Notes: generated by a model from the sequence alone, not told the origin. A DNA stretch of 64,000 bases from Undibacter mobilis (GCF_003367195.1 NZ_QRGO01000002.1:616748-680747); one strand, 5' to 3'; positions 8,944-18,008 are shown, counted from the stretch's first letter. Numbers and translations: made by a program.

Positions 8944-9993
8944 TCAGCGATCCGCGCGGCGGCGTTCGTCGCCGGGCGCACGGTGGTTGAGATAGGCCAG
9001 GAGCTTCATCTCGCGGCGGCCGCGCGTCACCGTGTCGAGCACGAGGCCAACGGCGACCGAGAGGAAGGCGAGCAGCATCAGGCCCATCGCCAGGATCGCG
9101 GTCGGCAGCCGGGGCACCAGATGGGTTTCGAGGAACGTGATGACAATCGGGATCGCCAAACCGAGCGAAATCAGCGCCAGCACGGCGCCGATCGCGCCGA
9201 AGAATGGAAACGGCCGCTCGCTGCGGTAAAGCTGCACGATAGTCCACAGGATACGGAAACCATCGCGCCAGGTGTTGAGCTTTGACGTCGAACCCTCCAG
9301 CCGCGCGTAGTACGGCGTTTTGACTTCGGCGGCGGCGAGGCCCAGTTCGAGGGCGTGGACCGTGAGTTCGGTTTCGATCTCGAAGCCGCCCGACAGCATC
9401 GGGAACGATTTGACGAAGCGTCGCGAGAACACCCGATAGCCCGACAGCATGTCGTTAAAGGTTCGCCCGAACACCGTGGCGACGAACGTCGTGAGCAGCC
9501 AGTTGCCGGTGCGGTGGCCGGCGCGATAGGCCGCCACCTCCTGATCGACGCGGTGGCCGACCACCATATCGAGGTGATCGCGCAACAGAAGGTCGATCAT
9601 CTTCGGCACGCTCGGCGCGTCATAGGTTGCATCGCCGTCGACCAGAACGTAGATGTCGGCCTCGATATCGCTGAACATGCGGCGCACCACGAAGCCCTTG
9701 CCCTGGCGCATCTCCTTGCGCACGACCGCCCCGGCCGCCTGCGCAACCGCCGCGGTATCGTCGCTCGAATTGTTGTCGAAGACATAGATGGTGGCGTCAG
9801 GCAGCGCCGCCTTGAAATCGGCCACCACCTTGGCGACGGCCGCCGCTTCGTTGTAACAGGGCACCAGAACGGCGATCCGACAGGTCTGCCGCGCCGCGGC
9901 ATCCCCGGCAGTCGTCGCGATACCGCTTATGCGCTCGTCCATCGCCGCCCCTGTTCCGCCCCCGTCCCTGACGAGGTCTTGCTGCTTTAGCAT
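8944..9993 (-). CDS. Family 2 glycosyltransferase with C-terminal membrane anchors
   Basis: A 349-residue GT2 enzyme of the polyprenyl-phosphate sugar transferase type. The nucleotide-sugar fold is visible in RIAVLVPCYNEAAAVAKVV, FDNNSSDDTA and the metal-binding VLVDGDATYD. GNWLLTTFVATVFG and DMLSGYRVFSRRF follow. Two hydrophobic helices near the C-terminus anchor it in the inner membrane. It probably loads a sugar onto a polyprenyl phosphate carrier for envelope glycan synthesis; donor and product are unknown. The start may be the ATG at 9993 or the one at 9942 (MDERISG). It is divergent from the polyprenyl diphosphate synthase gene. Confidence 0.88.
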   Translation of the reverse strand: MLKQQDLVRDGGGTGAAMDERISGIATTAGDAAARQTCRIAVLVPCYNEAAAVAKVVADFKAALPDATIYVFDNNSSDDTAAVAQAAGAVVRKEMRQGKGFVVRRMFSDIEADIYVLVDGDATYDAPSVPKMIDLLLRDHLDMVVGHRVDQEVAAYRAGHRTGNWLLTTFVATVFGRTFNDMLSGYRVFSRRFVKSFPMLSGGFEIETELTVHALELGLAAAEVKTPYYARLEGSTSKLNTWRDGFRILWTIVQLYRSERPFPFFGAIGAVLALISLGLAIPIVITFLETHLVPRLPTAILAMGLMLLAFLSVAVGLVLDTVTRGRREMKLLAYLNHRAPGDERRRADR

Positions 9994-10069
9994 AGCGTTT
10001 CTATGCTCGCCCTACCCCGCCGTCGAGGGCCGGAAGACCCGGCCTCAAGTGCCTCAAGGAGAATGCGTC

Positions 10070-11077
10070 TTGGCCGTTGTGGTCCCTTTTGAAAATCCGC
10101 AGGGCTCGATCGAGCGGCTGGTCAGGCAGCTCGCACCGGCGATGGAACGCGTCAACGCGACGATTCTCGACCGTACCGGCTCGGACGTCACCATGATCCC
10201 GGAAGTGGCCAACCACCTGATTTCGTCGGGCGGCAAGCGGCTGCGGCCCATGCTGACGCTGGCCATGGCGCAGCTCACCGGATACGCGGGCGACGGCCAT
10301 ATCAAGCTCGCCGCCGCCGTGGAATTCATGCACACCGCAACGCTGCTGCACGACGACGTCGTTGATCAGAGCGACATGCGCCGCGGCAAGCAGGCGGCGC
10401 GCATGCTCTGGGGCAATGAGGCCAGCGTGCTAGTCGGCGACTTCCTGCTTGGCCAGGCCTTCAAGATGATGGTCGAGGTCGGCAACTTGCAGGCGCTCGA
10501 TATTCTCTCTTCCGCTGCGGCGGTCATCGCCGAGGGCGAGGTGATGCAGCTCGGCGCCGCCAAGAACACAGCGACCAACGAAGACGAATACATGGCCGTG
10601 ATCCGCGGCAAGACCGCCGAACTGTTCGCGGCGGCCTGCGAGGTCGGCCCGGTGCTGGCCGGCCGCGACAAGGCGGCCATCGCCGCCTGCCGCTCCTATG
10701 GCATGAATCTCGGTGTTGCCTTCCAGCTCGTCGATGACGCGCTCGACTACGGCGGCAAGTCGGCCAAGCTCGGCAAGAATGTCGGCGACGACTTCCGCGA
10801 AGGCAAGATCACGCTGCCGGTGGTGCTGTCGTTCCGCCGCGGCTCAGACGCCGAACGCGCCTTCTGGAATCGCACCCTCGGCGAGGGCAAGATCGAAGAC
10901 GGCGATCTCGATCACGCCATCGGTCTGATGACCAAGCATCACGCCATCGAGGATACGCTCGGCCGCGCCCGGCATTATGGCGCCATCGCCACCGAAGCGC
11001 TGGCGCTGGTGCCGGACTGCGAGATCAAGACGGCGCTGGAAGAGACGGTCGCGTTCTGTATCGCGCGGGCGTACTGA
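10070..11077 (+). CDS. ispB: Polyprenyl (octaprenyl/decaprenyl) diphosphate synthase
   Basis: A 335-residue trans-prenyltransferase that elongates FPP with IPP to make the long side chain of ubiquinone. Both Asp-rich motifs are present: LLHDDVVDQSD (DDVVD at 95-99) and LVDDALD (222-226), with GGKRLRP in the IPP-binding region. I chose the TTG at 10070 because AAGGAG lies eight bases upstream and the family start MAVVVPFENPQGS follows; the frame can be read further upstream but only over the divergent glycosyltransferase gene. Chain length cannot be read from sequence alone. Confidence 0.94.
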   Translation: MAVVVPFENPQGSIERLVRQLAPAMERVNATILDRTGSDVTMIPEVANHLISSGGKRLRPMLTLAMAQLTGYAGDGHIKLAAAVEFMHTATLLHDDVVDQSDMRRGKQAARMLWGNEASVLVGDFLLGQAFKMMVEVGNLQALDILSSAAAVIAEGEVMQLGAAKNTATNEDEYMAVIRGKTAELFAAACEVGPVLAGRDKAAIAACRSYGMNLGVAFQLVDDALDYGGKSAKLGKNVGDDFREGKITLPVVLSFRRGSDAERAFWNRTLGEGKIEDGDLDHAIGLMTKHHAIEDTLGRARHYGAIATEALALVPDCEIKTALEETVAFCIARAY

Positions 11078-11088
11078 CCTTAACCGGC

Positions 11089-11180
11089 CTCATGGTAAGG
11101 AGGCGCGAAGCGCCGTCTCGAACCATGAGCCGCCCATCCTTCGAGACGCATCGCTTTCGCGATGCTCCTCAGGATGAGGC
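11089..11180. repeat. Palindromic repeat of a second family (CATCCTTCGAGACGC type)
   Basis: Two adjacent hairpins: CTCATGGT/ACCATGAG (11089-11096 and 11122-11129), enclosing GGCGCGAAGCGCC, then CATCCT/AGGATG (11135 and 11171) enclosing GCATCGC/GCGATGC. It sits between convergent genes and may also stop transcription from both sides. The CATCCTTCGAGACGC...CTCAGGATGAGG pattern is a frequent intergenic repeat in Bradyrhizobium relatives as far as I recall. Confidence 0.75.
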
Positions 11181-11189
11181 GGATTGTGG

Positions 11190-11486
11190 CTACTTGGTAA
11201 CGGTGTAGCCGGTCTCGGGGTCGCGCATCAGCTGGAAGCGGATGTTCGGGTCCGGGTCCTGCCCGATGTAGCGGCCATTGACGTGAACCGCCGGCGAACA
11301 GCCATTCGGCTGCGGTTCCGTGTTGAACCAGATGCCGCGGAAGGTCGGACCGCCGATCTGATCGTGACAGACGGACCTGGCGACCTTCATCTTCTTCTTG
11401 GCCTTGGCCGCGAACGCGGGTTCGGCGGCAAATGCGCCGGTCAGCGCCACTCCAGCCGCAACAACCGCCAGCCATCGCCAGTTCAT
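11190..11486 (-). CDS. Small secreted hypothetical protein
   Basis: A 98-residue protein with a signal peptide (about 1-26, cleavage after AEPAFA). The mature part starts with a basic AKAKKKMK stretch and has two cysteines in ARSVCHDQ and QPNGCSPAVH that could pair in the periplasm. RFQLMRDPETGYTVTK ends it. I do not recognise a named family. It stands alone between a convergent prenyltransferase gene and ispE. Confidence 0.75.
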   Translation of the reverse strand: MNWRWLAVVAAGVALTGAFAAEPAFAAKAKKKMKVARSVCHDQIGGPTFRGIWFNTEPQPNGCSPAVHVNGRYIGQDPDPNIRFQLMRDPETGYTVTK

Positions 11487-11565
11487 GGAAATTCTCCGTT
11501 AGGAACGCTGCCGCTGTACCGGCAAATCACCGAGGCGGCAACAGTTCCCGGCAAGTGCGGGAAAT

Positions 11566-12438
11566 TCAAGGCGTCCGGTTCAGAACCGTCGCAGCCGCCC
11601 ACCAGTCCGGCCGCCGGACGGCAAGACTCGATTCGGCGGTCGTGGCCTCGCTCTCCGTGGCGAATAGAGCAAAGCAGGTGCCGCCCGAGCCCGACATGCG
11701 CGCCAGCGTGACGCCCGGCAGCGCCGCGAGCGCGTCGAGCACCTCGCCAATCACCGGCGCGCAGGCGATTGCCGACGCAGTAAGGTCGTTGCCGTGCCCG
11801 CGCAGATAGTCGATCAGCGCGCCGGCTTCGTGCGGGATGTCGCCGAGCGTCCGCCGGTCCTTCGGCAGGCCGGCGCGGGCCAGCGCGGCGAAAACGTCGC
11901 GGGTCGCAACGCCGACACGCGGATTGACCAGCAGCGCCGGTAATTGCGGCAAACGAAGCGGCGGCGACAGCCGTTCGCCAACCCCGGTCATCACGCAGGC
12001 GCGCGACACGAAACACACCGGCACATCGGCGCCGGTTTGCAGCGCCGCCGTCATCAGCCGCGCGTCATCGAACGACATGCCGTTGTGGCGCGCCAACAGT
12101 CGCAAGGCCGCCGCCGCGTCGGCCGAACCACCGCCGACGCCACCGGCCACCGGAATATGTTTATCGAGATGAAAACGCCCGCCTTTGAGGCCCGGCACCA
12201 GAGCCGCGAGCGCGCGGAAAGCTTTGAGGATGAGATTGTCGCCGGCCGCGCCAATGACATCGGCAAAGGGCCCCGCGATGTCGAGACTCGTGTGCCCGGC
12301 CGGCTCAAGCGTGAGCGTGTCCGCAATGCCGGCGAAGGCGACCAGACTTTCCAGCTCGTGATAGCCGTCGGCGCGCCGCCCGGTAATGCGCAGCGTCAGG
12401 TTGATCTTGGCACGGGCGGTTTCGGTGAGATGCGACAC
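11566..12438 (-). CDS. ispE: 4-(cytidine 5'-diphospho)-2-C-methyl-D-erythritol kinase
   Basis: The 290-residue IspE kinase phosphorylates CDP-methylerythritol in the MEP isoprenoid pathway. The GHMP-kinase ATP loop PVAGGVGGGSADAAAALR lies at about residues 97-113; the N-terminal AKINLTLRITGRRADGYHEL and C-terminal MSGSGGTCFALF are family signatures. The start appears to be GTG at 12438; no in-frame ATG with a ribosome site precedes it. A palindromic repeat fills the gap to the upstream TPR gene. It supplies precursors used by the prenyl synthase nearby. Confidence 0.95.
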   Translation of the reverse strand: MSHLTETARAKINLTLRITGRRADGYHELESLVAFAGIADTLTLEPAGHTSLDIAGPFADVIGAAGDNLILKAFRALAALVPGLKGGRFHLDKHIPVAGGVGGGSADAAAALRLLARHNGMSFDDARLMTAALQTGADVPVCFVSRACVMTGVGERLSPPLRLPQLPALLVNPRVGVATRDVFAALARAGLPKDRRTLGDIPHEAGALIDYLRGHGNDLTASAIACAPVIGEVLDALAALPGVTLARMSGSGGTCFALFATESEATTAESSLAVRRPDWWAAATVLNRTP

Positions 12439-12451
12439 GACAATTCATTTC

Positions 12452-12572
12452 GTCATTCCGGAGCGCCGTGAAACGGCGAACCCGGAATCCAGATGCGATC
12501 TCGGTTTGTAGCTGGATTCCGGGTTCGCTCGCCATAGCGCTATCGCGCTTATGGCTCACGCTCCGGAATGAC
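12452..12572. repeat. Palindromic intergenic repeat, copy 2 (GGAATGAC family)
   Basis: A full copy: GTCATTCCGG at the left end, AACCCGGAATCCAGA and CTGGATTCCGGGTTCG inside, and CCGGAATGAC at the right end. Inner hairpins AGCGCTATCGCGCTTATGGC and GCCGTGAAACGGC add structure. It lies between the TPR gene stop and the ispE start, both on the minus strand. Confidence 0.9.
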
Positions 12573-12586
12573 GACAGGCAAAATCC

Positions 12587-14647
12587 TCAACCGCCATTGC
12601 CCGGCTTGGTGACGGCCGGCTTTTCGGACGAGTTCGCCTGCGACGTCGCTTCCTCGGGCAGACCGGTGCGCAGCTTTTCCAGGATCTTCGGCAGTTCTTC
12701 CGGATCGGGCTTGAGATCGCGCGCATGATTCCACTGGAAGGTCGCTTCCAGCTTGCGGCCGACGCGCCAGTAGGCATCGCCGAGATGATCGTTGATGGTC
12801 GGATCTTCCGGCTTCAAGCCAATGGCGCGCTCGAGCTCCTTCATCGCCTCTTCGTAATTGCCGAGGCGGTAATGGGCCCAGCCGAGCGAGTCGACGATGT
12901 AACCGTCGTCGGGACGTTGCGCGACGGCTTTCCTGATCATCGCCATGCCTTCGTCGAGGTTCACGCCCTGATCGATCCAGGAATAGCCGAGATAGTTGAG
13001 CACGTGCGGCTGATCCGGAAACAGCTCCAGCGCCTTCTTCAGATCGGCTTCGGCCTTCGGCCACTGCTTGGAGCGCTCGTAGCAAATGCCGCGGAAGTAG
13101 AAGACGGTCCAGTTCGCCTTTTCCGGCTTGCCGATGAGGTCAATCGCCTTGGTGTAAGCATCGCCGCATTCGGCGAACTTCTTGTGGCCGCGCAGCAGAT
13201 TGCCGAGCGCGAGCGTGGCTTCGAGATCCTTGGGATCGTCCTTGAGCAGTTCCTCAAGCCGCTTCTGCGCCTCGTCGCTGCGGTCGAGCGCGTCGAGATC
13301 GGCGGCCATCTGGATGGAGGCGTTCCTGTGCAGCGCCGAACTGTGCGGAATGCGCTCGTAGATCTTGATCGCCATGTCCGGCTTCTTCATCGCCTCGTAG
13401 AGATCGGCGAGAGACAGCAGCGCCAGTTCGTGATGCGGCGCCAGATACAACGACAGCTGCAGATAGACGAGGCCGAGGTCTTCGCCGCCGCGGCGGCCGA
13501 GCGAAGCGCCGAGACCGTAAAGCGCCTCGGCGGCACCGATCTGCGCATTGGTGACCATCATCGGAATGACACCGGCCTTCGCGGCCGCGGCGCGCGTCGG
13601 CGCATCGCCTTCGTTCAGCTTGGCAATCGTCTTGGCGTCCGCGACGCCATCGGCCTTCAGCCCGTTGCGCGACTGGAATTCGCGCAGCGCCGTCACCGTC
13701 TGCCCGCCGAAGCGGCCGTCCGGTTCCATGCCCAGCCGTGTCTGCAAGGCCGTGACATCCGCCCCGCTCTTGCCGCGCGACAGAACGCGCTCGAAAGCGA
13801 GCTTCGGCACGGCCTTCGACTCAGCCGCTTTGGCGCTGCCGGTTTCACGGCTCTTGAGCTTGCCCATCGCCTCGACGATCAGCGGATGGCGCGGCAGCAC
13901 CTTGTCGAAAGCGTCATAGACCGCCAGCGCTTCTTCCGGCGAACGATTGCGCGACAGCCAGCCGCCATAGGCTTCGACCACGCGCAGCGCCGAGGAATCC
14001 TGCTTGTAGGCGCGCTCGAAACGCTTGCCGGCCTCTTTGGCGTCACCCGTGGCGTCGAGGATCAGGCCGGCATGCAGATCCTTGAAGATGCCGTACCATT
14101 CGGGGCCGCTGAGGCGATCGATCGCCGCCACCGCGCCTTTGGCGTCGCCGGCGCCGGCATAGCTCCAGGCCGACAGCAGCGTCGCGGTGAGATCGGTGAT
14201 CGGGCCGCGCACGGACTGACCGAGATTGCGCCGCGCCGTGACGAAGTGCCCGACTTTAAGATCGTGGACGCCGAGGACAAGACGCGCGGCCCGGTCCGTT
14301 TTGCTCAACTGGGCGACGCGTTCGGCGAACTTCACCGCTTCGCCGACATCGCCGCCGACCAGAAGCGACACAAAAGCGCGGTCGAGCAGTTCGGCGTTCT
14401 TCGGATCTCGGCGCAACGCGGCGCGATAATAAGTGGCGGCGGCCAACGCATCCTGCTGACGCCCCGCATGGCGCGCGGCGAGGTAGCTGCCGGAGGCCGT
14501 CAGGCCCGACAAATCGATCTGACCGGATGTCGGCGGCTGCGAACCCTGCGCGGTGGCTGAAGCAGGCGCGGCAACGACAGAAGCAGCCGCAAAAACTGCA
14601 ACGGCGGCGCCCGCCGCGACCCCCCGGAACCGGCTCGATGATTTCAC
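12587..14647 (-). CDS. Exported tetratricopeptide-repeat protein with peptidoglycan-binding domain
   Basis: About 686 residues with a signal peptide (Ala-rich, to about residue 35). TPR-like helices run from about 45 to 270 and from about 370 to the end, including PDMAIKIYERIP, DLEATLALGNLLRGHKKF and the PDDGYIVDSLGWAHYRLG signature. Between them, at about 289-347, sits a PG_binding_1-like module (ALQTRLGMEPDGRFGGQTV, then REFQSRNGLKADGVAD). It probably acts in the periplasm as a scaffold touching the cell wall. I chose GTG at 14647 because GGAG lies eight bases upstream; a TTG at 14653 is the alternative. Confidence 0.88.
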   Translation of the reverse strand: MKSSSRFRGVAAGAAVAVFAAASVVAAPASATAQGSQPPTSGQIDLSGLTASGSYLAARHAGRQQDALAAATYYRAALRRDPKNAELLDRAFVSLLVGGDVGEAVKFAERVAQLSKTDRAARLVLGVHDLKVGHFVTARRNLGQSVRGPITDLTATLLSAWSYAGAGDAKGAVAAIDRLSGPEWYGIFKDLHAGLILDATGDAKEAGKRFERAYKQDSSALRVVEAYGGWLSRNRSPEEALAVYDAFDKVLPRHPLIVEAMGKLKSRETGSAKAAESKAVPKLAFERVLSRGKSGADVTALQTRLGMEPDGRFGGQTVTALREFQSRNGLKADGVADAKTIAKLNEGDAPTRAAAAKAGVIPMMVTNAQIGAAEALYGLGASLGRRGGEDLGLVYLQLSLYLAPHHELALLSLADLYEAMKKPDMAIKIYERIPHSSALHRNASIQMAADLDALDRSDEAQKRLEELLKDDPKDLEATLALGNLLRGHKKFAECGDAYTKAIDLIGKPEKANWTVFYFRGICYERSKQWPKAEADLKKALELFPDQPHVLNYLGYSWIDQGVNLDEGMAMIRKAVAQRPDDGYIVDSLGWAHYRLGNYEEAMKELERAIGLKPEDPTINDHLGDAYWRVGRKLEATFQWNHARDLKPDPEELPKILEKLRTGLPEEATSQANSSEKPAVTKPGNGG

Positions 14648-14959
14648 AGGCAATGCTCCAATGAGCGGACGCGCGAATTCCCGCGCTGAATCGCAGAGTT
14701 AAACTCAGAATGACCCTTTTGCGCCGCAACCGCAAGAATGGCCGGACGCCGATCAAGGCTTCGGCGTCGAAGCTTGAATGCCTCCGTGTGGCAGCAGCAA
14801 GGCCGCCGCTTGCCGTTCGGGGGCCGCGCCGGCGGGTCGGCCTACGCGGGCCAGACCGGGCGCGCGCCCTTTGCAGGCCCGGCCCTTTTTGCGCGCAAAC
14901 TACTTAAATACTACTTATAGGCGCCGTCGACGGCTGCTGCCAGCCCTGGCGAGGCCGCC
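14648..14959. other. Intergenic stretch without recognised gene
   Basis: About 310 bases between the ETF-QO stop and the start of the TPR gene. It contains GC-rich sequence with short inverted segments and a small AT-rich patch (ACTACTTAAATACTACTTATAG) near 14899-14920, but no supported gene, tRNA or clear terminator. The promoter of the TPR gene must lie in its right-hand (TPR-proximal) part on the minus strand. Confidence 0.5.
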
Positions 14960-16609
14960 TCACATCCCCGAGTAATTCGGCCCGCCCGCGCCTTCCGGCG
15001 GCACCCAGGTGATGTTCTGGTTCGGGTCCTTGATGTCGCAGGTTTTGCAGTGGACGCAGTTCTGCGCGTTGATGACGAACTTCGGATTGCCTGCTTCCTC
15101 CACCCACTCATAGACGCCGGCCGGGCAATAACGCGCAGACGGTCCTGCGAACACGTCGTGCTCCGACGATTTCTGCAAGGCCATATCCTTGACCTTGAGA
15201 TGCGGCGGCTGGTCTTCCTCGTGATTGGTGTTCGACAGGAACACCGAGGACAACCGATCGAAGGTGATCTTGCCATCGGGCTTGGGATACTGGATCGGCG
15301 TGCATTCCGACGCCGGCTTGAGCGTCGCGTAATCCGGCTTGCCGTGCTTCTGCGTGCCGAACAGCGAGAAGCCGAGTGTGTTGGTCCACATGTCGAGACC
15401 GCCGAGCGCGATGCCGATATAGGTGCCGAACTTCGACCACAGCGGCTTGGCATTGCGCACGCGCCACAGATCCTGGCCGATTTTCGACGTGCGCCAGTTA
15501 TTCTCGTAATCGTCGAGCGCATCATGCGCACGGCCGGCGGCAAGCGCCGCGCTCGCGGCTTCCGCCGCCATGATACCGGACAGCATGGCATTGTGGCTGC
15601 CCTTGATGCGCGGCACGTTGACGAAGCCGGCGTCGCAGCCAATCAGCGCACCACCCGGGAACACAAGCTTCGGCACCGACTGATAGCCGCCTTCGGTGAT
15701 GGCGCGCGCGCCATAAGACAGCCGCTTGCTGCCTTCGAACGTGTCGCGCACCAGCGCATGCGACTTGAAGCGCTGGAATTCTTCGAACGGGGACAGATAC
15801 GGATTCTTGTAGTTCAGGTGAACGACAAAGCCGACCGACACCAGATTGTCGCCGAAGTGATAAAGAAACGAACCGCCACCGGTCGAATTGTCGAGCGGCC
15901 AGCCGAAGGAATGCTGTACCAGGCCGGGCTTGTGCTTGTCCGGCGCGACCTGCCAAAGCTCCTTGAGGCCGATACCGAATTTCTGCGGCTCGCGGCCATC
16001 GCCAAGATTGAACTTGGCAATGAGCTGCTTGCCGAGATTGCCGCGCGCGCCTTCGGCGAACAACGTGTACTTGGCGCGCAGCTCCATGCCACGCGTGAAA
16101 TTGGCGTTCGGCTCACCGTTTTTGCCGATGCCCATGTCGCCGGTGGCGACTCCGGCCACCGCACCATTGTCGTCATAGAGCACTTCAGCCGCGGCAAAGC
16201 CGGGATAGATTTCGACGCCGAGGCCTTCGGCCTTGGTGCCGAGCCAACGGCAGACATCGCCCAGCGAGACAATGTAGTTGCCGTGATTACCCATCAGCGG
16301 CGGCATCATGAAATTAGGCAGGCGCAACGAGCCGCTATGGCCCATGAAATAGAAGCGGTCGTCCTTGACCTCGGTCTTGATCGGCGTCTCTTCCGAGCGC
16401 CAGTCCGGCAGCAAGGTGTCCAGCCCGGCCGGATCGATGACCGCCCCCGACAGGATGTGTGCGCCGACCTCCGAGCCCTTCTCGACGACCACGACCGACA
16501 GGTCGGCGTTGATCTGCTTGAGGCGGATGGCGGCGGCGAGGCCGGCGGGGCCGGCGCCGACAACGACAACATCAAATTCCATGGCCTCGCGGGCCGGAAG
16601 ATCGCTCAT
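14960..16609 (-). CDS. Electron transfer flavoprotein-ubiquinone oxidoreductase
   Basis: A 549-residue FAD and [4Fe-4S] enzyme that passes electrons from ETF (fatty acid, amino acid and sarcosine oxidation) to ubiquinone at the inner membrane. The N-terminal FAD loop is VVVVGAGPAGLAAAIRL. The cluster cysteines lie near the C-terminus in ARYCPAGVYEW and NCVHCKTCDIKDP, followed by the family end ITWVPPEGAGGPNYSGM. Length is typical. I took the ATG at 16609 because AGGAGG lies six bases upstream. The gene is monocistronic and divergent from the UDG gene. Confidence 0.97.
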   Translation of the reverse strand: MSDLPAREAMEFDVVVVGAGPAGLAAAIRLKQINADLSVVVVEKGSEVGAHILSGAVIDPAGLDTLLPDWRSEETPIKTEVKDDRFYFMGHSGSLRLPNFMMPPLMGNHGNYIVSLGDVCRWLGTKAEGLGVEIYPGFAAAEVLYDDNGAVAGVATGDMGIGKNGEPNANFTRGMELRAKYTLFAEGARGNLGKQLIAKFNLGDGREPQKFGIGLKELWQVAPDKHKPGLVQHSFGWPLDNSTGGGSFLYHFGDNLVSVGFVVHLNYKNPYLSPFEEFQRFKSHALVRDTFEGSKRLSYGARAITEGGYQSVPKLVFPGGALIGCDAGFVNVPRIKGSHNAMLSGIMAAEAASAALAAGRAHDALDDYENNWRTSKIGQDLWRVRNAKPLWSKFGTYIGIALGGLDMWTNTLGFSLFGTQKHGKPDYATLKPASECTPIQYPKPDGKITFDRLSSVFLSNTNHEEDQPPHLKVKDMALQKSSEHDVFAGPSARYCPAGVYEWVEEAGNPKFVINAQNCVHCKTCDIKDPNQNITWVPPEGAGGPNYSGM

Positions 16610-16750
16610 CAAGGGCCTCCTGAAGGGGCAAATCGCACCAAATCCCGCGGCATTTACCCCGGAACGCAGTTCATAACGCTTCTATTGAACATTTTTGCAC
16701 AGCGTGGGCAATCGGAAGAGCACCTTATTTCCCTGTGCTAGGATGTCGTC

Positions 16751-17560
16751 ATGATCCCTGCATCCGACATAAACCCCCGGGACCTGATCGAGTTCTATCT
16801 CGAGGCCGGCGCCGACGCCTTTGTCGGCGAGGAGCCCGTCGACCGGTTTGCCGCCGTCGAAGCGCCGCCGGTGCCGAAAGCCGCCGAGCGGGCGCCAACC
16901 GTGCGGGAGGCCGCTCCCGTCGCAGCCGCTCCGGCGCGGACCGCCGCGCCACCGGCGCCCGACGAGGCCGCAATGGCGGCACGCGCTGCGGCCAAGAGCG
17001 CGGCCACCCTCGACGAATTGCGCGCCATCCTCGAAAGCTTCGACGGCTGCGCGCTGAAGGCGACAGCGACCCGCATGGTGTTCGCCGACGGCAATCCGCA
17101 GGCGCGCGTCATGCTGGTCGGCGAAGCGCCGGGCCGCGACGAGGATATCGAGGGCCTGCCCTTCGTCGGCCGCTCCGGCAAACTGCTGGACCAGATGCTG
17201 AAGGCGATCGGGCTCGACCGCACCTCGGTCTACATCGCCAACATCGTGCCGTGGCGGCCGCCCGGCAACCGCACACCGACACCGCAGGAATCCGCGATCT
17301 GCCTGCCCTTCGTCCTGCGCCAGATCGAGCTTGCCGATCCCGACATTCTTGTCTGCCTCGGCGGACCGTCGGCGCAGACCTTGCTCGATATCAAGGACGG
17401 CATCACCAAGACGCGCGGCCGCTGGTTCACCTTCAACACCGGCAAGCGCGACATCCGCGCCATTGCCACCTTCCATCCGGCATTCCTGTTGCGCTCGCCG
17501 CTGCAGAAGCGGTTCGCCTGGCGCGACATGCTCGCAATCAAGAAGGCGCTGGAAAGCTAG
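16751..17560 (+). CDS. Family-4-like uracil-DNA glycosylase with incomplete Fe-S ligands
   Basis: A 269-residue glycosylase of the UDG superfamily that removes uracil from DNA. Motif 1 is GEAPGRDEDIEGLPFVGRSG (125-143) and the second motif is FHPAFLLRSP (241-250). An Ala/Pro-rich N-terminal region of about 75 residues is extra. Classic family-4 enzymes hold a [4Fe-4S] cluster with four cysteines; here only Cys100 and Cys184 fit, while the other two positions read as Phe97 and Trp168 (NIVPWRPPGNR). The cluster is therefore probably absent or altered. The stop is three bases from the stop of the convergent EamA gene. Confidence 0.9.
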   Translation: MIPASDINPRDLIEFYLEAGADAFVGEEPVDRFAAVEAPPVPKAAERAPTVREAAPVAAAPARTAAPPAPDEAAMAARAAAKSAATLDELRAILESFDGCALKATATRMVFADGNPQARVMLVGEAPGRDEDIEGLPFVGRSGKLLDQMLKAIGLDRTSVYIANIVPWRPPGNRTPTPQESAICLPFVLRQIELADPDILVCLGGPSAQTLLDIKDGITKTRGRWFTFNTGKRDIRAIATFHPAFLLRSPLQKRFAWRDMLAIKKALES

Positions 17561-17563
17561 CCG

Positions 17564-17995
17564 TCAACGATACGCGACGAGGATCGCCCCCGCGGCAATC
17601 AGCGCGACGCCGAGCCAGTTGATGCCGCTCAAGCGTTCGCCAAGGAAGATGACGCCAAAGATCGCCACCAGCACCACGCTCAGTTTGTCGATAGGCGCCA
17701 CCTTGGCCGCCTCGCCGATCTTGAGGGCGCGGAAATAACAGATCCATGACGCGCCGGTGGCAAGCCCTGACAGAACCAGAAAAACGTATGTGCGCGGCGA
17801 CACACTGCCCGGCGACTGGAATTGACCGGTGGCGACAAGGATCAGCGCCAAGGTCATTAAAATGACGATGGTGCGGATGAATGTCGCGAAGTCGGAATTG
17901 ACGTTTTCGACGCCAATCTTGGCGAAGATCGCCGTCAGTGCTGCGAATACGGCCGCCAGCGCCGCCCAGACCTGCCAGGATGACCAGATGCTCAT
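17564..17995 (-). CDS. Half-size EamA/DMT family transporter
   Basis: A 143-residue membrane protein with about five hydrophobic segments and one EamA repeat; the usual drug/metabolite transporters have two repeats in about 300 residues. The C-terminal LSVVLVAIFGVIFLGERLSG and the preceding SWICYFRALKIGEAAKVAPID are typical of the EamA unit. Such half-size members are thought to work as dimers. The substrate is unknown. A perfect inverted repeat begins 14 bases upstream of its start and may control it. Confidence 0.85.
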   Translation of the reverse strand: MSIWSSWQVWAALAAVFAALTAIFAKIGVENVNSDFATFIRTIVILMTLALILVATGQFQSPGSVSPRTYVFLVLSGLATGASWICYFRALKIGEAAKVAPIDKLSVVLVAIFGVIFLGERLSGINWLGVALIAAGAILVAYR

Positions 17996-18008
17996 CGCAT
18001 TTCTCTAT

